Assembly: GCF_024362695.1 (NCBI RefSeq) | Contig: NC_065406.1 | Location: forward strand, 15,438,001 to 15,502,000 | Reading direction: 5' to 3' | From: Pectinophora gossypiella | Taxonomy: Eukaryota; Arthropoda; Insecta; Lepidoptera; Gelechiidae | Length of the DNA: 64,000 nucleotides | Part shown: positions 41,551 through 53,039 of the stretch, piece after piece | Layout of the letters: the number at the start of each line of letters is the position of its first letter | Position numbering within the stretch: position 1 is the stretch's first letter | Position numbers and translations under genes: made by a program | The notes under the pieces: model-generated | Database searches by the model: none | What the model was told of the DNA's origin: nothing | What the model saw: only the letters and a program-made list of their open reading frames with translations

Positions 41551-42429
41551 ATGGACAGGCCAGGAAGAAGAAGACTAAACTGTATAGGAATTCACTTTAT
41601 TATGATGTTTTTTTTTTTATTTACCTGATTAGAAATCTGACTCAAATTCTCTAGCTATTATAGCACAAGTACTTACTTATGATTATTATATTGAAAATTT
41701 AAATACTATTTCATAAAAAAATATATAATTTCATTTTAAGAATCATCATGAGATAGTCATTAAACATACTGAAACTGATAGAATTAAGTTCGATGCCTGA
41801 TTGTCGGTAACATTTTTGCAAAACATGCCTGATCAAATTTAAAGCGTTTTTAAATGTGAACTAAAAAAGTGTAAAATATAATAAAATTAATTAACGTTTA
41901 TTCTTCACTTGACAAGGTGATTTAATTACAAGAGAGCAAGATTGATCAAGCGCTAAAAAACATAAGTAAGGTTGAAAACTAAAACCGGACTACGGAAAAA
42001 TTACGCTCTAAAAAGTATGAAACAACAAAATAATTACTCTCTTCAATTTTCTGAAATTCTTCCGAACACTTGTTTTTAGGAGATTTCCGAAGTCGCATGC
42101 CGTGAATTGCCGTGGTAAGCAAGCTCTTAGGACAGATTCCATACGCCATAATAATAAACATAGCGGTCAAACACATAACCCTCTTATTTGCTTCGCCGCA
42201 GTAGGATAAAAAAATAGATTTGTTGATAGATTGTTTATTTTAGTTTTTGAACATTTTTAGGGCTCTATCTCTATAGAAAATCACGGCAGCGCAACAGTGG
42301 GGGAAATTATTATGGTACCTATTCGGTTCCAGTGACGAATTGGTTCCGCATTCAGGTGAGGTGAGGCAGTTTCTACGTAATTGCATACATATTTTTGCTG
42401 GTGCAACCATGATGTCACCACCATAGTAA
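41551..42429. other. AT-rich DNA without a gene
   Basis: No repeat or frame is recognised. Confidence 0.5.
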
Positions 42430-42775
42430 TCACGAAGTCTGCTTACATAATCTAAAGATTTAATAGGTCCGGATTTTTACAGAATAAACTGCCTATCTGA
42501 TTATTTAACCCGTGAAAGGAAAACCAGCACAATTAGGTCAAATATCTTCGAAACGTACTTCTTGGGTAAGTATATGGGTTTCCGCACGAAGTTTTCCTTC
42601 ACCGCTGAACACGTGATAATTATTTTTGGTACAAATAAGAATTCGAAAACAAATTCTAAAGTAATTGGTTATAGGCCTAAACCTTTGCGCCCGGGATGAG
42701 ATTCGAACCTGCGACCTCATAGTGATAGTCAAGCGTTATTCCAACTGGACTATCATTGCTCCAACGTGTAGTTTA
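42430..42775 (-). mobile_element. SINE type D, full length
   Basis: CTGCTTACATAATCTAAAGA, AAAACCAGCACAATTAGGTC and GAACACGTGATAATTATT, then a tRNA-like head with reversed B box GAGATTCGAACCTGCGACC. Diverged from 50826-51122. Confidence 0.78.
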
Positions 42776-43955
42776 ACATGGCACGACAACGTAAATTGAC
42801 ATTCAAAGCTATTCAACAAAAACATATAACAAAAAGCTGTTCATCAGAATAAATTGTTCCTAAAGTTTAAAACCAGGTAAGCATCTACATTTTAGAAGTT
42901 GGTGTTGATATCTCCGCTTCAGTTCCTTTATGCTACCCACGTAATAAAGTTTTCATTCACACCGTCGCGTATACATTATGTTTCAAATATTTCAGTGACA
43001 AAAAACGAAACTGCTTTTTATTAATTATTCAAGAGTTTATTATACACATCATCATCATTAATTTAAGGGCTACGCTCTTGTCAGTATAGCATTATCCATT
43101 CTTGTCTGTCAAGAGCCAATTCTTTGACTTTCTTATAGGACACGACGTTCCATGAAACTACTTCTTGGTCTTCCCCTTCCTCTCTTTTTTGTCTACCTTC
43201 CCGTCTATGACGTTTTTAATTAATTCGTCGTGTCTTATTAACTCAAAAGTTACCTATACAACCGTGGTGTTTACTGACGTCACGGTTCCCCGATACCGAC
43301 TCCGCCGGCGTGGTCGACGATTTCCCTCAATCAGCGCTTATCGCTATCGACCCACTAAGGTCGATTAATTCTTTCAAATATTTTTCCTCTCAGACGACGC
43401 CCTGAGCCGAGGTTCGCGCCCAACTTGGCACCCTCAGGCCTGTTGTCTTAAACGTTGTACCGGGTGAGAGCATTCGACGGTCGCCGTTTATCCGGCCAAG
43501 TAGTTAATGCCATCTGCGGCAAATCTACCATAAGTCACGTCAACAAAAAAAAACACTGACGTCACATTACGAGGCGGTGTGACACGAGGTAACAGTTAGT
43601 GAGCCTATACACTTGTCCATCCGGCAGCGCTCGACTCGTTCCATTCACTTGCTATCTTATGATGAATGCATCCCCATATTTCACGTTTTGTTACGCTTTT
43701 AACCGTACCAACGATTGTCAGTACAACGAGCCTTATCTCCTACGAACAATAGTTTTTCACTCCGTTTCGAGTTTGAATTCGTAACTAGTTTGAATTGAAA
43801 ATGCTGAATTTTTTATCAGCGACACTGTTTCATTGTGGTATGAAAACGCATTTCGGGTTTTGTGGATATTAATTTACAATGTATTTAAATGTAAAGTATT
43901 ACTGATAGCATTTCACGGATTGATTCATTAAATTAGGTTTACTTATTATTTTATA
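42776..43955. other. Repeat scraps, no gene
   Basis: 43070-43140 holds a diverged repeat Q end (GGGCTACGCTCTTGTCAG). 43500-43555 is a SINE type F tail (GCCATCTGCGGCAAATCTAC and an A run). No coding region is credible. Confidence 0.5.
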
Positions 43956-44310
43956 ACACTCACTAATTTAACAGCCACGCTCTTGTCAGTGTAGCATTCT
44001 CCATTTTAGGGAAAAATAGGGCAGTGATTTCCCTCTTGCCTTCCGCCCCGTAGTACTCTGTCTGACGCAATGTAGCCAAACCTTCAAATCGAAGTTCGGT
44101 TTTGCTAGCCACATTAGAGCCTATCATAACAACGACCTGGGATAGACATTTAGGAGTCGCCGACGCCATGATGATGACTCTGTCTAACGCAGAGTGGTCT
44201 ATTTAAAAGCCGTACTAGGACTCCTGTCATCCGCCTCTGAATAGTACTGACAGTTACTGCTGCTGTCTATCAGGTTCCAGAACCACACTTTGCTTTACTT
44301 TTTTTTGGTG
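43956..44310 (-). repeat. Interspersed repeat Q
   Basis: GCCACGCTCTTGTCAGTGTA, GAAAAATAGGGCAGTGATTT, CCGTACTAGGACTCCTGTCA and ACTGACAGTTACTGCTGCTG match 20720-20945 in reverse. Confidence 0.7.
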
Positions 44311-44393
44311 CACTATTTTATATGGCGTACCGTATTAAACGTAAGAAAATCTAATACTAACTACTTTGTAACTTTTGAAGTCAGTGAATAAAG

Positions 44394-44429
44394 GTGAATG
44401 AAATGAAAATTCATTTTCATTTCATTCAC
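44394..44429. repeat. Perfect 36-bp palindrome
   Basis: GTGAATGAAATGAAAA, a 4-base spacer TTCA, then the exact complement. Confidence 0.95.
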
Positions 44430-44865
44430 TGTATTATGAATTGATAACGGTTTATCGTGTTAAAAATGACACAATCCTAATGTCGGCGTGTACAATACAA
44501 TTGTCTAAGAGTATAAACAACTGAAGCTGTTCTATGTTTATAAATCACAAGTCTAATAATAAGTAAATCATTCACATCCTAAATCAAATTCCAAAACTTT
44601 ACAGCGCTCGTTTAATGTCCAGTCAAGTTCTAAAATGTCTACAGTCTTTTACGCAACGGAGGCAATAAATGCAGGAAATCGCAGTAATAACATCAATATT
44701 CCGGGCCAATCCAGTTTGCAGCCCCCAGGAATCATTACAAATACTGCTCGTTTGACCTCAAAACGGTTTTACGCGAGACTGCTTATTCAATTTCTTTCTT
44801 TAGGGTTCTCAATGCTGAGTTATCATACACCTATATTGTCGCCTTATGGGAAAAATCCGTGATAG

Positions 44866-45000
44866 CCCAGTTCAGAGAAAGCGTGACATACATCGTAGTG
44901 TGACGAGTTCGAATCCCAGCTCGGGCTGGATCATAGATAAATTGATATCTCAGATTTAAATTTTGTATCGAGTGAGAGCCCTCACAAATGTTTTCCTAGG
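44866..45000 (+). mobile_element. SINE type F, head part
   Basis: GTGATAGCCCAGTTCAGAGA, then B-box-like GAGTTCGAATCCCAGCTCGG and ATCGAGTGAGAGCCCTCAC. Tail pieces of the same family: 32520, 41100, 43503, 51640 and 52770. Confidence 0.65.
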
Positions 45001-45049
45001 TATACCCCTTCCTCTCTTTCCTTAAATTTCTTCACAAATAAAAGAGAAG

Positions 45050-45165
45050 GTGCAGGTCGTGTCGCATCAGGAGGTGAAGGATTTGACGGGAAGAAGAGAG
45101 GAATGGCGATTACTCCACCGACAAGAGCGCAGCTCTTAAATAAAAAGAGAGAGAGCCCTCACATT
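45050..45165 (+). repeat. Retroelement 3' end, relative of the 19533 insertion
   Basis: GGCGATTACTCCACCGACAA and AAATAAAAAGAGAGAGAG, the reverse of 19533-19580. Confidence 0.6.
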
Positions 45166-45325
45166 GAGTGGTTCACTGGCTGTTATTGTATAGTTGAACC
45201 ACAATCGTGGTAGAATTTATTAATTTCTATTAATTTATTGAGTTCCATTTTTATTTAATATTATGACTGATTAAATTGTATGTGAGTGTTTCATGAATGA
45301 GGATAAAAACTAGTACCTAGCTCAT

Positions 45326-45589
45326 ATTTTGACAGTTCTCCATACTGTCCAGCTGAAATTCGTGACAAATTGCTATAAAATGTGAAGCAACGTGGAGTGT
45401 ATCCCGTTTGAAAGATGAGTTACGAAAAAGAAAAGCCGTCAGTTGCAAAAAGACGAGAAGTTTTGATTGAAAATACGTTTTCCTAAGTTTTCTTCTTTGC
45501 AGTAAAACGCTGCGCAAAGGGTTATAGTGTAAAAATATAACCAAAGCAATATGTTTGTTTCCACAAATAGTATGGAGAACTGTCAAAAT
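45326..45589. mobile_element. TIR element with perfect 21-bp ends (264 bp)
   Basis: ATTTTGACAGTTCTCCATAC(T) at 45326-45346 and its exact complement at 45569-45589. No target duplication could be assigned. The 89-codon frame spanning it is not conserved-looking. Confidence 0.75.
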
Positions 45590-46205
45590 TTAAGAACACT
45601 CAATAGCAGCGACACCTGATGGGAGAAATAGGCAATTTTTATCTCCATTAGATTACCTATACTACTCCCGTACATTTTGTAACACTTTTTTGTATAATGT
45701 AACACAATTCACTACATATTCTGGACTTCAAAATACACCAAAGTAATATGAGTCGCATCTCTAGAGTGAACGGAATCCTCTCAACCTTTGCGCAGCTAAT
45801 ATTGTCAAGACTTCCTTTTAATTTCCTTTCATTTACTACGTGGCCGTGTAGGTTTGCTGACTGATTTCTTATCTTAGCTTTTTAAAAGAATATTTTTTTA
45901 TGTTTTATGACGCTAAAAATATTGTTTCGTTCCTTTGACCATATAATATTTAATAAATTGGTACGTTGGTACAGTAACATCCTTGCGCCGAATTGAAATA
46001 AATACTACACCAGACTAAACCAAAGTTCTCGAGTGTGATTCCCGGTCAAATAATTTTGTAAGTAAGAAGTTTCAGTCAAGACGGTGATGACTCACTTATC
46101 ACCAAATCTCAGAAGCTACATGTTTTAGGAGTCTGATATTTTCCTTCATTACTTTTCCCCTTTTTTGTATTTTTGTGTTATTATTTTGTTTCTTTTTCTT
46201 TATGT
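45590..46205. other. Unassigned DNA
   Basis: No gene or repeat recognised. Confidence 0.5.
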
Positions 46206-46221
46206 ATGTGGCGTCCAACAT

Positions 46222-46515
46222 CCATAAAGGAGCTCGGTGGTGCAGCGGTAAACGCGCTCGGTCTGCGATTGTTGAGTTTAGCAACTTTCGCAAAGGCCGG
46301 TTATAGGATGGGTGATCACAAAAAAAAGTTTTCATCTCGAGCTCCTCCGTGCTTTGGAAGGCACGTTAAGCCGTTGGTCCCGGCTGCATTAGCAGTCGTT
46401 AATAACCACCAATCCGCACTGGGCCCGCGTGGTGGTTTATGGCCCGATCTCCCTATCTATCCATAGGGAAGGCCCGTGCCCCAGCAGTGGGGACGTTAAT
46501 GGGCTGATGATGATG
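46222..46515 (+). mobile_element. SINE type C with 16-bp target duplication
   Basis: ATGTGGCGTCCAACAT at 46206-46221 and 46516-46531, a perfect match. Head, core and GAT tail complete. An extra CCATAAA precedes the head. Confidence 0.92.
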
Positions 46516-46531
46516 ATGTGGCGTCCAACAT

Positions 46532-47041
46532 ATTAATCAATCTTTTTTCTTACTTTCTTTCTTTCCTTATAGGTCGTAGCAAAGGTGCTTACTAAATTGC
46601 GAAATTCAACCCCTAAAATTAAAAATGTGTGGCACAGTTTGTATGAAATAGTTTCACGCCGACGAAGTCGCGGGTAACAGCAAGTATGCTTAAAAAAGCA
46701 ATAAGGCACGTCAAAAAAGAAACGTAAAAGAATCATTGAATTTTCCAACCAATTATACTTGTTGGAAATATTGTTTCAGCACATTTTTCATTTGAGACTC
46801 AATAAAAGTTTCGGCTTCACTAATTTAATACTAGAAGGTGGACTAAGAAATAAAAAAACGCGTTTGAAATTTCCTCGAAACATAAAAAAGTTTCACAAAG
46901 AAATAATATAACTTGGATTCTCTAGAGAAATAAATGCGGATGAACGTTTTGAACCGAAAAATTTCTGGGCCTTTTCAACTTTTGTCTCGAGGCCTATTCT
47001 TCTGGAAATAACCAAAGAATTGTCGTAGAATTATCATAAAC
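46532..47041. other. Unassigned DNA with a Helitron 3' scrap
   Basis: 46653-46684 (CACGCCGACGAAGTCGCGGG then AGCAAG before T) is a degraded Helitron end. The rest is unassigned. Confidence 0.5.
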
Positions 47042-47054
47042 TAAATGTCGATGA

Positions 47055-47338
47055 GGAGCTCGGTAGCTCAGCGGTAAACGCGCTCGGTCTGCGATTGTTG
47101 AAGTTAAGCAACTTTCGCAAAGGCCGGTCATAGGATGGGTGACCACAAAAAAAGAAAAAGTTTTCATCTCGAGCTCCTCCGTGCTTCGGAAGGCACGTTA
47201 AGCCGTTGGTCCCGGCTGCATTAGCAGTCGTTAATAACCATCAATCCGCACTGGGCCCGCGCGATGGTTTAAGGCCCGTTCTTCCTATCCATCCATAGGG
47301 AAGGCCCACAGTGGGGACGTTAATGGGCTGATGATGAT
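47055..47338 (+). mobile_element. SINE type C, small deletion in tail
   Basis: Head, core and GAT tail. GTGCCCCAGC is lost near 47307. Flanks AAATGTCGATGA and AAATTTCGATGA (one mismatch) form a 12-bp duplication. Confidence 0.88.
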
Positions 47339-47754
47339 GAAATTTCGATGAACGGGAAAGTTTGACGTGAAAAGTTTGAATACAAAAATTGAAAATATAT
47401 TATAAAAAGAAATGCGATAATTAGGTGCGTAGGCCCTTATAAAATAATTTCGTTAGTCGTTAAAGACATAAAAAGTAGAACTTAGGAACTTAAAAAAAAA
47501 ACACATTTTTACATCAGCTAATAGTTGCAAGTCTCTCCTTTCTGTCATTATGCAATTTTGTGCTTTATAATTTGTGTATGTAGTTGCAGTTTTCGAATTT
47601 CGTTTTACTAATAAGTAAGTACTTACTGAAAATCTTCTTCGCAAAAATCTAGTGAAAAAATTTAATTTTAATTAATGATAAAAAAAATCAGTACCGGATT
47701 TGCACCAATGACGTTCTAAATTTATCTTAAGTGCAGTTTTCACTAACACACTTG
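47339..47754. other. AT-rich DNA, no gene
   Basis: Nothing recognised. Confidence 0.5.
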
Positions 47755-47895
47755 GGTCGACCATTATAGACGGCGATACGGCTCGCACCTATCACGTTGG
47801 TCTAACAGAAAGCTTGGTGAAATGTGGGTAAGAACTCAGATAATCTTGCGGTGGATGTGCCCCTGACTACCCAAATTGGGATATAGTTGTAGCAG
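47755..47895 (+). repeat. Interspersed repeat S4
   Basis: GACCATTATAGACGGCGATA, CACGTTGGTCTAACAGAAAG, TTGCGGTGGATGTGCCCCTG. Confidence 0.65.
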
Positions 47896-47904
47896 AGTTC
47901 AAAC

Positions 47905-48430
47905 TCTGCACATACTGGCCTTTCCTTCTGACCGTCATCATTTTAAATTTCTAATTTTAAATTGCATCTCCGACCTTCATAAGAGCAACTTGGCCCCGAT
48001 TCCTGCAGACACCGCCTAATTTTATTTTAAGTTATATCCGTCATTTTCATATCCGTCGAAAAGGAAAGGGACGGATGATTCACAGCTCTTAAGTTTAGGA
48101 AGAATGAGTAAATGAATGAATAACCCGGGCGAATCAAAAGGTACGTCGCTGGTATGCAATCCGTTTGACGTGCTGTCTACTTAACTATGTCGGGTTATTG
48201 ACTGATGTAAAATTTTTAGACGGTTGGTTTAGATTTGTGCTTAAAATTGACGTGTGTTCCATAAATTTTATGCTTGTCGATTACCCGTCCCTTTCCTTTT
48301 CGGCGGATAAGAAAATGACAGATATAACTTAAAATAAAATTAGATGGTATTTACAGGAATTAGCACCATTATACTGCTTAGCTCTGGCCGTGCCCTCTAA
48401 TTTTGGATTGTGATCATTAATTCTTCACTG
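47905..48430 (+). repeat. Interspersed repeat interrupted by the 383-bp TIR element
   Basis: Left part to AAGAGCAAC, right part from ACTGCTTAGC. Uninterrupted at 35650-35880. Confidence 0.7.
47990..48372. mobile_element. Fold-back TIR element, copy 2 (383 bp)
   Basis: Same length as 4863-5245 with only a handful of differences seen by eye (for example TTTAATATC against TTTCATATC). Confidence 0.8.
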
Positions 48431-48903
48431 TATTTAATATCTAAGTATCGTTATAATTTCTTTGTGAAGAAACTAAACTGGATATTCCTGTTTGTGTTAC
48501 TATTTTCAAAAAAATACGAGGTTGAATATTATGCGTCCGTGATAGACTCTTTAACGAGTTCACCCTTTATCATCCTTGCATGCAAAATGCAGTTACATAA
48601 CATACGAGTTCCAAGTCTCGTAAATAATGTAACGGAATAAAAATGTACAGTGAGAGTAAATACACTTATCAAAAGATCTCGAAAGTTTTCTCGAACGTTC
48701 TCAGGCGTAGAGGGAACTTTAATCGACGTTTCAACTTGGAGTTAGGTTCATACTTTGTTAGTTACTCGTTATAAGTTTAGCTGAAAGTAATTACGTTGTT
48801 ATTGCCGTTTAATGGTGTACCGTCTTGGTTCGTGAGTGGGTCGATTTCTACTGTAATTGTTGTCTGTACAGCGGAGTACGTTTCTTACACTTATAACTAT
48901 ACT
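48373..48903. other. Unassigned DNA
   Basis: The 76-codon frame at 48410-48640 shows no domain. Confidence 0.5.
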
Positions 48904-48968
48904 CGCTCCTTGTTCGAGATGGTTTATAATACGTAGACTACACTGTAAACCCTCTCGAACAAGGAGCG
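48904..48968. repeat. 65-nt hairpin with 23-bp stem
   Basis: CGCTCCTTGTTCGAGATGGTTTA at 48904-48926 pairs with 48946-48968 in 22 of 23 positions, leaving a 19-base loop (48927-48945). Dimensions resemble a microRNA precursor, but a small fold-back element is as likely. Confidence 0.8.
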
Positions 48969-49179
48969 ACGTGTAATTGAGATAGAACTTCACTTACAGG
49001 TAAGTTCGTTTAATCTCATAATAAAAATACAATAAATTGTTTTGTCGCTGCTGTGAACACAAAACAAGACATTTACTTATGTTTTGGTTTTGCTTTTTTT
49101 TTACTCTACAAATTGTTACTCTACAAAAAATACATAATATAGTATCACGCCTGTATGCCCCAAGGTTTAGTACTCCTCA

Positions 49180-49325
49180 CCAGCTATGTTTAAATAGTAG
49201 TAGTACGTAGTGTCACGGGTTTGAATCTTGACTCGGATCCTAAACCACCGAATTCGACTTTACGAGTTTGAAATCAAAAATGGATCATAGTTCATTGATA
49301 TCACGTGGTTTCCAGGATTTGTGCC
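49180..49325 (+). repeat. Repeat E / tRNA-like SINE fragment
   Basis: GTGTCACGGGTTTGAATCTT and ATTGATATCACGTGGTTTCC, related in reverse to 4680-4735. Confidence 0.5.
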
Positions 49326-49341
49326 CGGTTAATGGGAATAG

Positions 49342-49670
49342 AACAGCCTCCGTGGTCTAGTGGTTAGAGCGTTAGGCTCACGGTCTGGAGGTCCGGGTTC
49401 GATTCCCGATGGGGACATTGTCGAAATCACTTTGTGTGACTGTCCTTTGTTTGGTAAGGACTTTTCAGGCTTGAATCACCTGATTGTCCGAAAAAGTAAG
49501 ATGATTCCGTGCTTCGGAGGGCACGTTAAGCCGTTGGTCCCGGCTATTAGCCGTAAAAACACCTCCACCAACCCGCAGTGGAGCAGCGTGGTGGAGTATG
49601 CTCCATACCCCCTCCGGTTGATTGAGGGGAGGCCTGTGCCCAGCAGTGGGACGTATATAGGCAGTTTATG
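49342..49670 (+). mobile_element. SINE type B, full length (reference copy)
   Basis: tRNA-like head with A box near TGGTCTAGTGGTTAGAG and B box GGGTTCGATTCCC. Then the AATCACTTTGTG part, the core CGTGCTTCGGAGGGCACG, AGCCGTAAAAACACCTCCAC, a GCCCAGCAGTGGGACGTATA tail. Target duplication TAATGGGAATAG at 49330-49341 and 49671-49682. A 122-codon frame crosses it because its consensus happens to be open in one frame. Confidence 0.93.
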
Positions 49671-49682
49671 TAATGGGAATAG

Positions 49683-50825
49683 GCTCGCGCCTAATACATC
49701 ACATTATATACTTCAATCCGCTGTTTGAAGTATGTATTTCAACGTGCTGTTTGAAAGCGATTCCAATAATGATTCTGGTTTGAAGCAAACGGCAATGCAA
49801 TGCAATTTCCAGGCAGGACCTATTAATCTTTGGCGTAATAGTGTGTTCATAATTCAGGTTTGGCTGCGGAGAAGCGCGTGCCATTCGCAAGGACTATCCG
49901 AAATTTACGACGACGTGTAGCCATTCAAGTGTGAATGTGATTCTAGATTTGTTTGAGTCAAGTTTCTTCGATGTTTATTCAGATCACTAAACTTGAGAGT
50001 TGTATTTATATTTTAAGTGTTGTATAGTGAAGTTTTTCAACTTCCAAGGTTGGATTTAGGTTGAAATGTGACTTCATTACAACACCGAGCCGTAAAGTAA
50101 AGACGAAACATTCATAATAAAAAAATAAATAAAATAAAAATTTTAATAATTCATTTTCGGAAAATTATTAGATTTATAATGGCTAGTAACAACTTTATGA
50201 TTATGTAGGTACTTAAATAATTCTAAATAATCTATTGCCCTAACATTTTTCCATTTCTCACGGGGTCCGCTTACCTAACCTGAAGATTTGACAGGTCCAT
50301 TATTTTACAGAAGCGACTGCGAAAACTGCGCGAAAAAAACCAAAAGAAAAACTCAGCATCGGAAATTTATATTAGATAGACTATGAAGAATCTGTGGCTG
50401 GGGTTCTGTGAGCTTAGCAAAATTAGTGATGCAAACCTTAAATCGATCGATTTAGCCCCGTCTAATATTAGCTCTTGCACCAAAGACTAATTATACAAGG
50501 TAAGCACTATTGGGTCGGTCTATTATTGACGATAGAATGTATAACCTAAAAGTAGTAATATGAATTAGTACGGCTCCAAATCGAGTCGTTCCGCTGCACA
50601 AGTACCAGCTATGCAGTTCTCTTAAAGCAATTTCGTCGCTGTCCGTTCGTCGACAAACCCTCAACGTCGACTCTTGTCTATGTCTTAAAAGAATAAGGAC
50701 GAAATTATCTCCATATCGCCTTTAAGAGTAGTGTCAGTTTATGTCGCCGCGAACGCTATTGTCTATTCCATAAAGCCCCTTAAATGCCTGATGACAGTAC
50801 ACCAAGTTATCATTTGCCTTGCGTT
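49683..50825. other. Unassigned DNA with a SINE type D scrap
   Basis: 50262-50322 matches the type D end (GGGTCCGCTTACCTAACCTG). No gene. Confidence 0.5.
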
Positions 50826-51122
50826 ACAGGGTCCGCTTACCTAACCTGGATTTGAAAGGTCCAGTTTTTTATAGAAGCGGCTGCCAATCTGACCTTCCAA
50901 TCCGCGAAAGAAAAAACTAGCCCAATACAGGTTAAGTTACATACCTCCGTAACGCATTTCTCGGATGTTTTCCTTCACTGCTGAGCATGTGATAATATTT
51001 TATGATCTAAACATGATTTTGAAAACAAATTCCAAAGTCATTGGTTTAGGTCCGTGGAGTTCGAACCTATGACCTCACAGAGTAAGAGTCAAGCTGTCTT
51101 TCAACTGGGCTACCACGGCTGT
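50826..51122 (-). mobile_element. SINE type D, full length
   Basis: GGGTCCGCTTACCTAACCTG, GGTTAAGTTACATACCTCCG and TGAGCATGTGATAATATT, then the head GAGTTCGAACCTATGACCTC to GGGCTACCACGGCT. Confidence 0.83.
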
Positions 51123-52029
51123 TTACTGTTGCACCAAGTACCTTAACGATACAAGACACCATTACTCTTGCGCTTTAAAGCGTCCCAAGTATCGGCCTAT
51201 AAGACCTGATGGAATGAGGGATTCCCTTGGACCATAAACAAGGCAGTAAACAGTGGACATGCAATTATCTTCCTTTTGTTTATTACCACATTCGTCCTCT
51301 GAACGGCTTCGGCTGCTTAAAAAAACGACCGATTGGAAATATAAACTTAGTTTCGAGCCTATTTTACCACCACGTTACTATGTCGTTTCTTTGCCCAAGA
51401 AAAGTTAAAATATACATTTTAGCGAAAATATACATTTTAGCTTTTCTTGAAAAACATTAATGGGGTGGGATGGTAATGATTTTGTGATAATATATCTATC
51501 TGCACCGGGATTCGTACCCGGGACCTTGGGACCGAGAACCTTACACTCAACCACGGAGGCCGTCACTGCATCGAGCAATAACAACAAACGGCAAATAGCA
51601 ATATTTATGTTTTTAATAATTTTCTTTGTCCGGCAAAATAGTTAATGTCATTTGCGGTAAATCTACGAAGTAAAAAGAACTTTAGCTTGCTTTCTAACCG
51701 TCCTGTTCTGAGGTATTCATTATAACCCTGCAGGTTATAAATCTCATCTGCATTTTTCAACTTCAAACAATGCAGAGCACTAAGTGCAAAAATGAAACGC
51801 AGTTACATTAGCAAGGTAATTTGCATGTGAAACGTTAAGTGAGGTCTTTTCCCAAAAAGGAATTTATTCAGTCGAGCTGTCCTCCGGTTTTGTAATACCG
51901 CTGGGTAGCTCTGGGGTACTTTATCTCGTAGCTAAGTATATTTCTTTAATAATAAATTCACGTTCGTATACTAAATGTCACTGTAATACTTTTAAGATAA
52001 CATAAGCTCACAACTATTCTCCATAGATT
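51123..52029. other. Repeat scraps, no gene
   Basis: 51500-51575 is a SINE type A-like head (GGGATTCGTACCCGGGACCT ... CAACCACGGAGGCCGT), minus. 51640-51665 is a SINE F tail. No coding region. Confidence 0.5.
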
Positions 52030-52165
52030 GTTTTAAGTTTACGCGGTTATTATCATAATTAAAACACATAATAACGGGTTCTTACCGCGTTTAAATGGGG
52101 ATATGAGACTCCCGATATTTCGACACTGTTGCAAGTGCCATGATCACGGGATGACTGATGAGATT
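52030..52165 (+). repeat. Repeat with GGGTTCTTACCGCG and a TTTCGACACTGTTGC end
   Basis: TTTACGCGGTTATTATCATA, AACGGGTTCTTACCGCG and CCCGATATTTCGACACTGTT. It resembles termini of Penelope-like elements in general style only. Other parts at 24230-24320 and 33015-33080. Confidence 0.45.
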
Positions 52166-52479
52166 GGAGTGGAGTAGGTAGATCCATAATTTTCTACGGG
52201 CAGACATATCTGTCTACCCTCTTTATTCTCCATAGGCCTTATAGACAGCCCATTTTGTAGTCTGGAGGCAAAAGAAACTGGTTCTCACGTCATCACGGCG
52301 TGACAACAAATCCTACAGCAAACAAGGTCACTCCGAGAGGCCTGCGAACGCCACACGAGGCTTCTGAGCTTCAGGAAGGTGCTAGGTTGCGTATAGCCAA
52401 AACTTATTACACGCACAATGGGCAATCCATATGTCTAAAATAGAGCCCTCTACCATACCAAGCTCATGATTCTATCCCA
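52166..52479. other. Unassigned DNA
   Basis: No gene recognised. Confidence 0.45.
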
Positions 52480-52625
52480 ACCGAGGTAGTCGGAGGTACA
52501 TGCATCGCAAGATGAACAAGTGCCCACACGTCACAGAGCTTTCTCTTAGACCACCGTGATAGGTGGTGAGCCGTATCGCCGTCTATAATGGTCGAGCCAA
52601 CTGTTAGTGAAAACTGCACTTAGAT
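52480..52625 (-). repeat. Interspersed repeat S4
   Basis: Reverse of 47755-47895: GTACATGCATCGCAAGATGA, AGGTGGTGAGCCGTATCGCC. Confidence 0.65.
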
Positions 52626-52634
52626 AAATTAAAA

Positions 52635-52812
52635 CTCACCGGTGCAAATCCGGAGTTCGAAACTGCGCTCCCCGTTTGAGAAGTAATGCTTTTCTTCAGC
52701 CCTAAAATGGATACGATAAATTGTGTTACCGGGATAGAGCCCTTAGCACTCGCCATTGGTCCGGTCAAGTAGTTAATGCGGCAAATCTACAATAAATCAC
52801 TTCAAAAAAAAG
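52635..52812 (+). mobile_element. SINE type F, near full length
   Basis: CCGGTGCAAATCCGGAGTTCG (B-box region), GGATAGAGCCCTTAGCACTC and GGCAAATCTACAATAAATCA with an A run. Confidence 0.65.
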
Positions 52813-52861
52813 ATAAAATAGGTGTTTTTGACTGGGTGAAAGATAAATATTCATAGCCCTT

Positions 52862-52912
52862 CATCATCAGCCGTACGACGCCCACTGCTGGGGATAGGCC
52901 TCCCCCAAGGAT
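52862..52912 (-). mobile_element. SINE/LINE tail fragment
   Basis: CATCATCAGCCGTACGACGC...GGCCTCCCCCAAG, the same tail type that is nested in the LTRs at 37099. Confidence 0.75.
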
Positions 52913-53039
52913 CACCATTATCTATATTTAAAAAAAATAAGTTAAGGGCTATAAATGTTATTTTTATTCTTATGTTGATATAAGCTAGTGTTATTTTTTT
53001 GTTTTTATTTATTGACATTTGAATATTATTATTTTTTTA

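Noticed and set aside
49348..49420. Possible tRNA gene
   Set aside because: A and B boxes are present but the acceptor ends do not pair. It is a SINE head repeated many times.
49360..49728. 122-codon plus frame and similar frames at 34706-34936, 54609-54800 and 61025-61219
   Set aside because: All lie in SINE type B copies. The shared peptide reflects the SINE consensus, and frames begin and end at different points.
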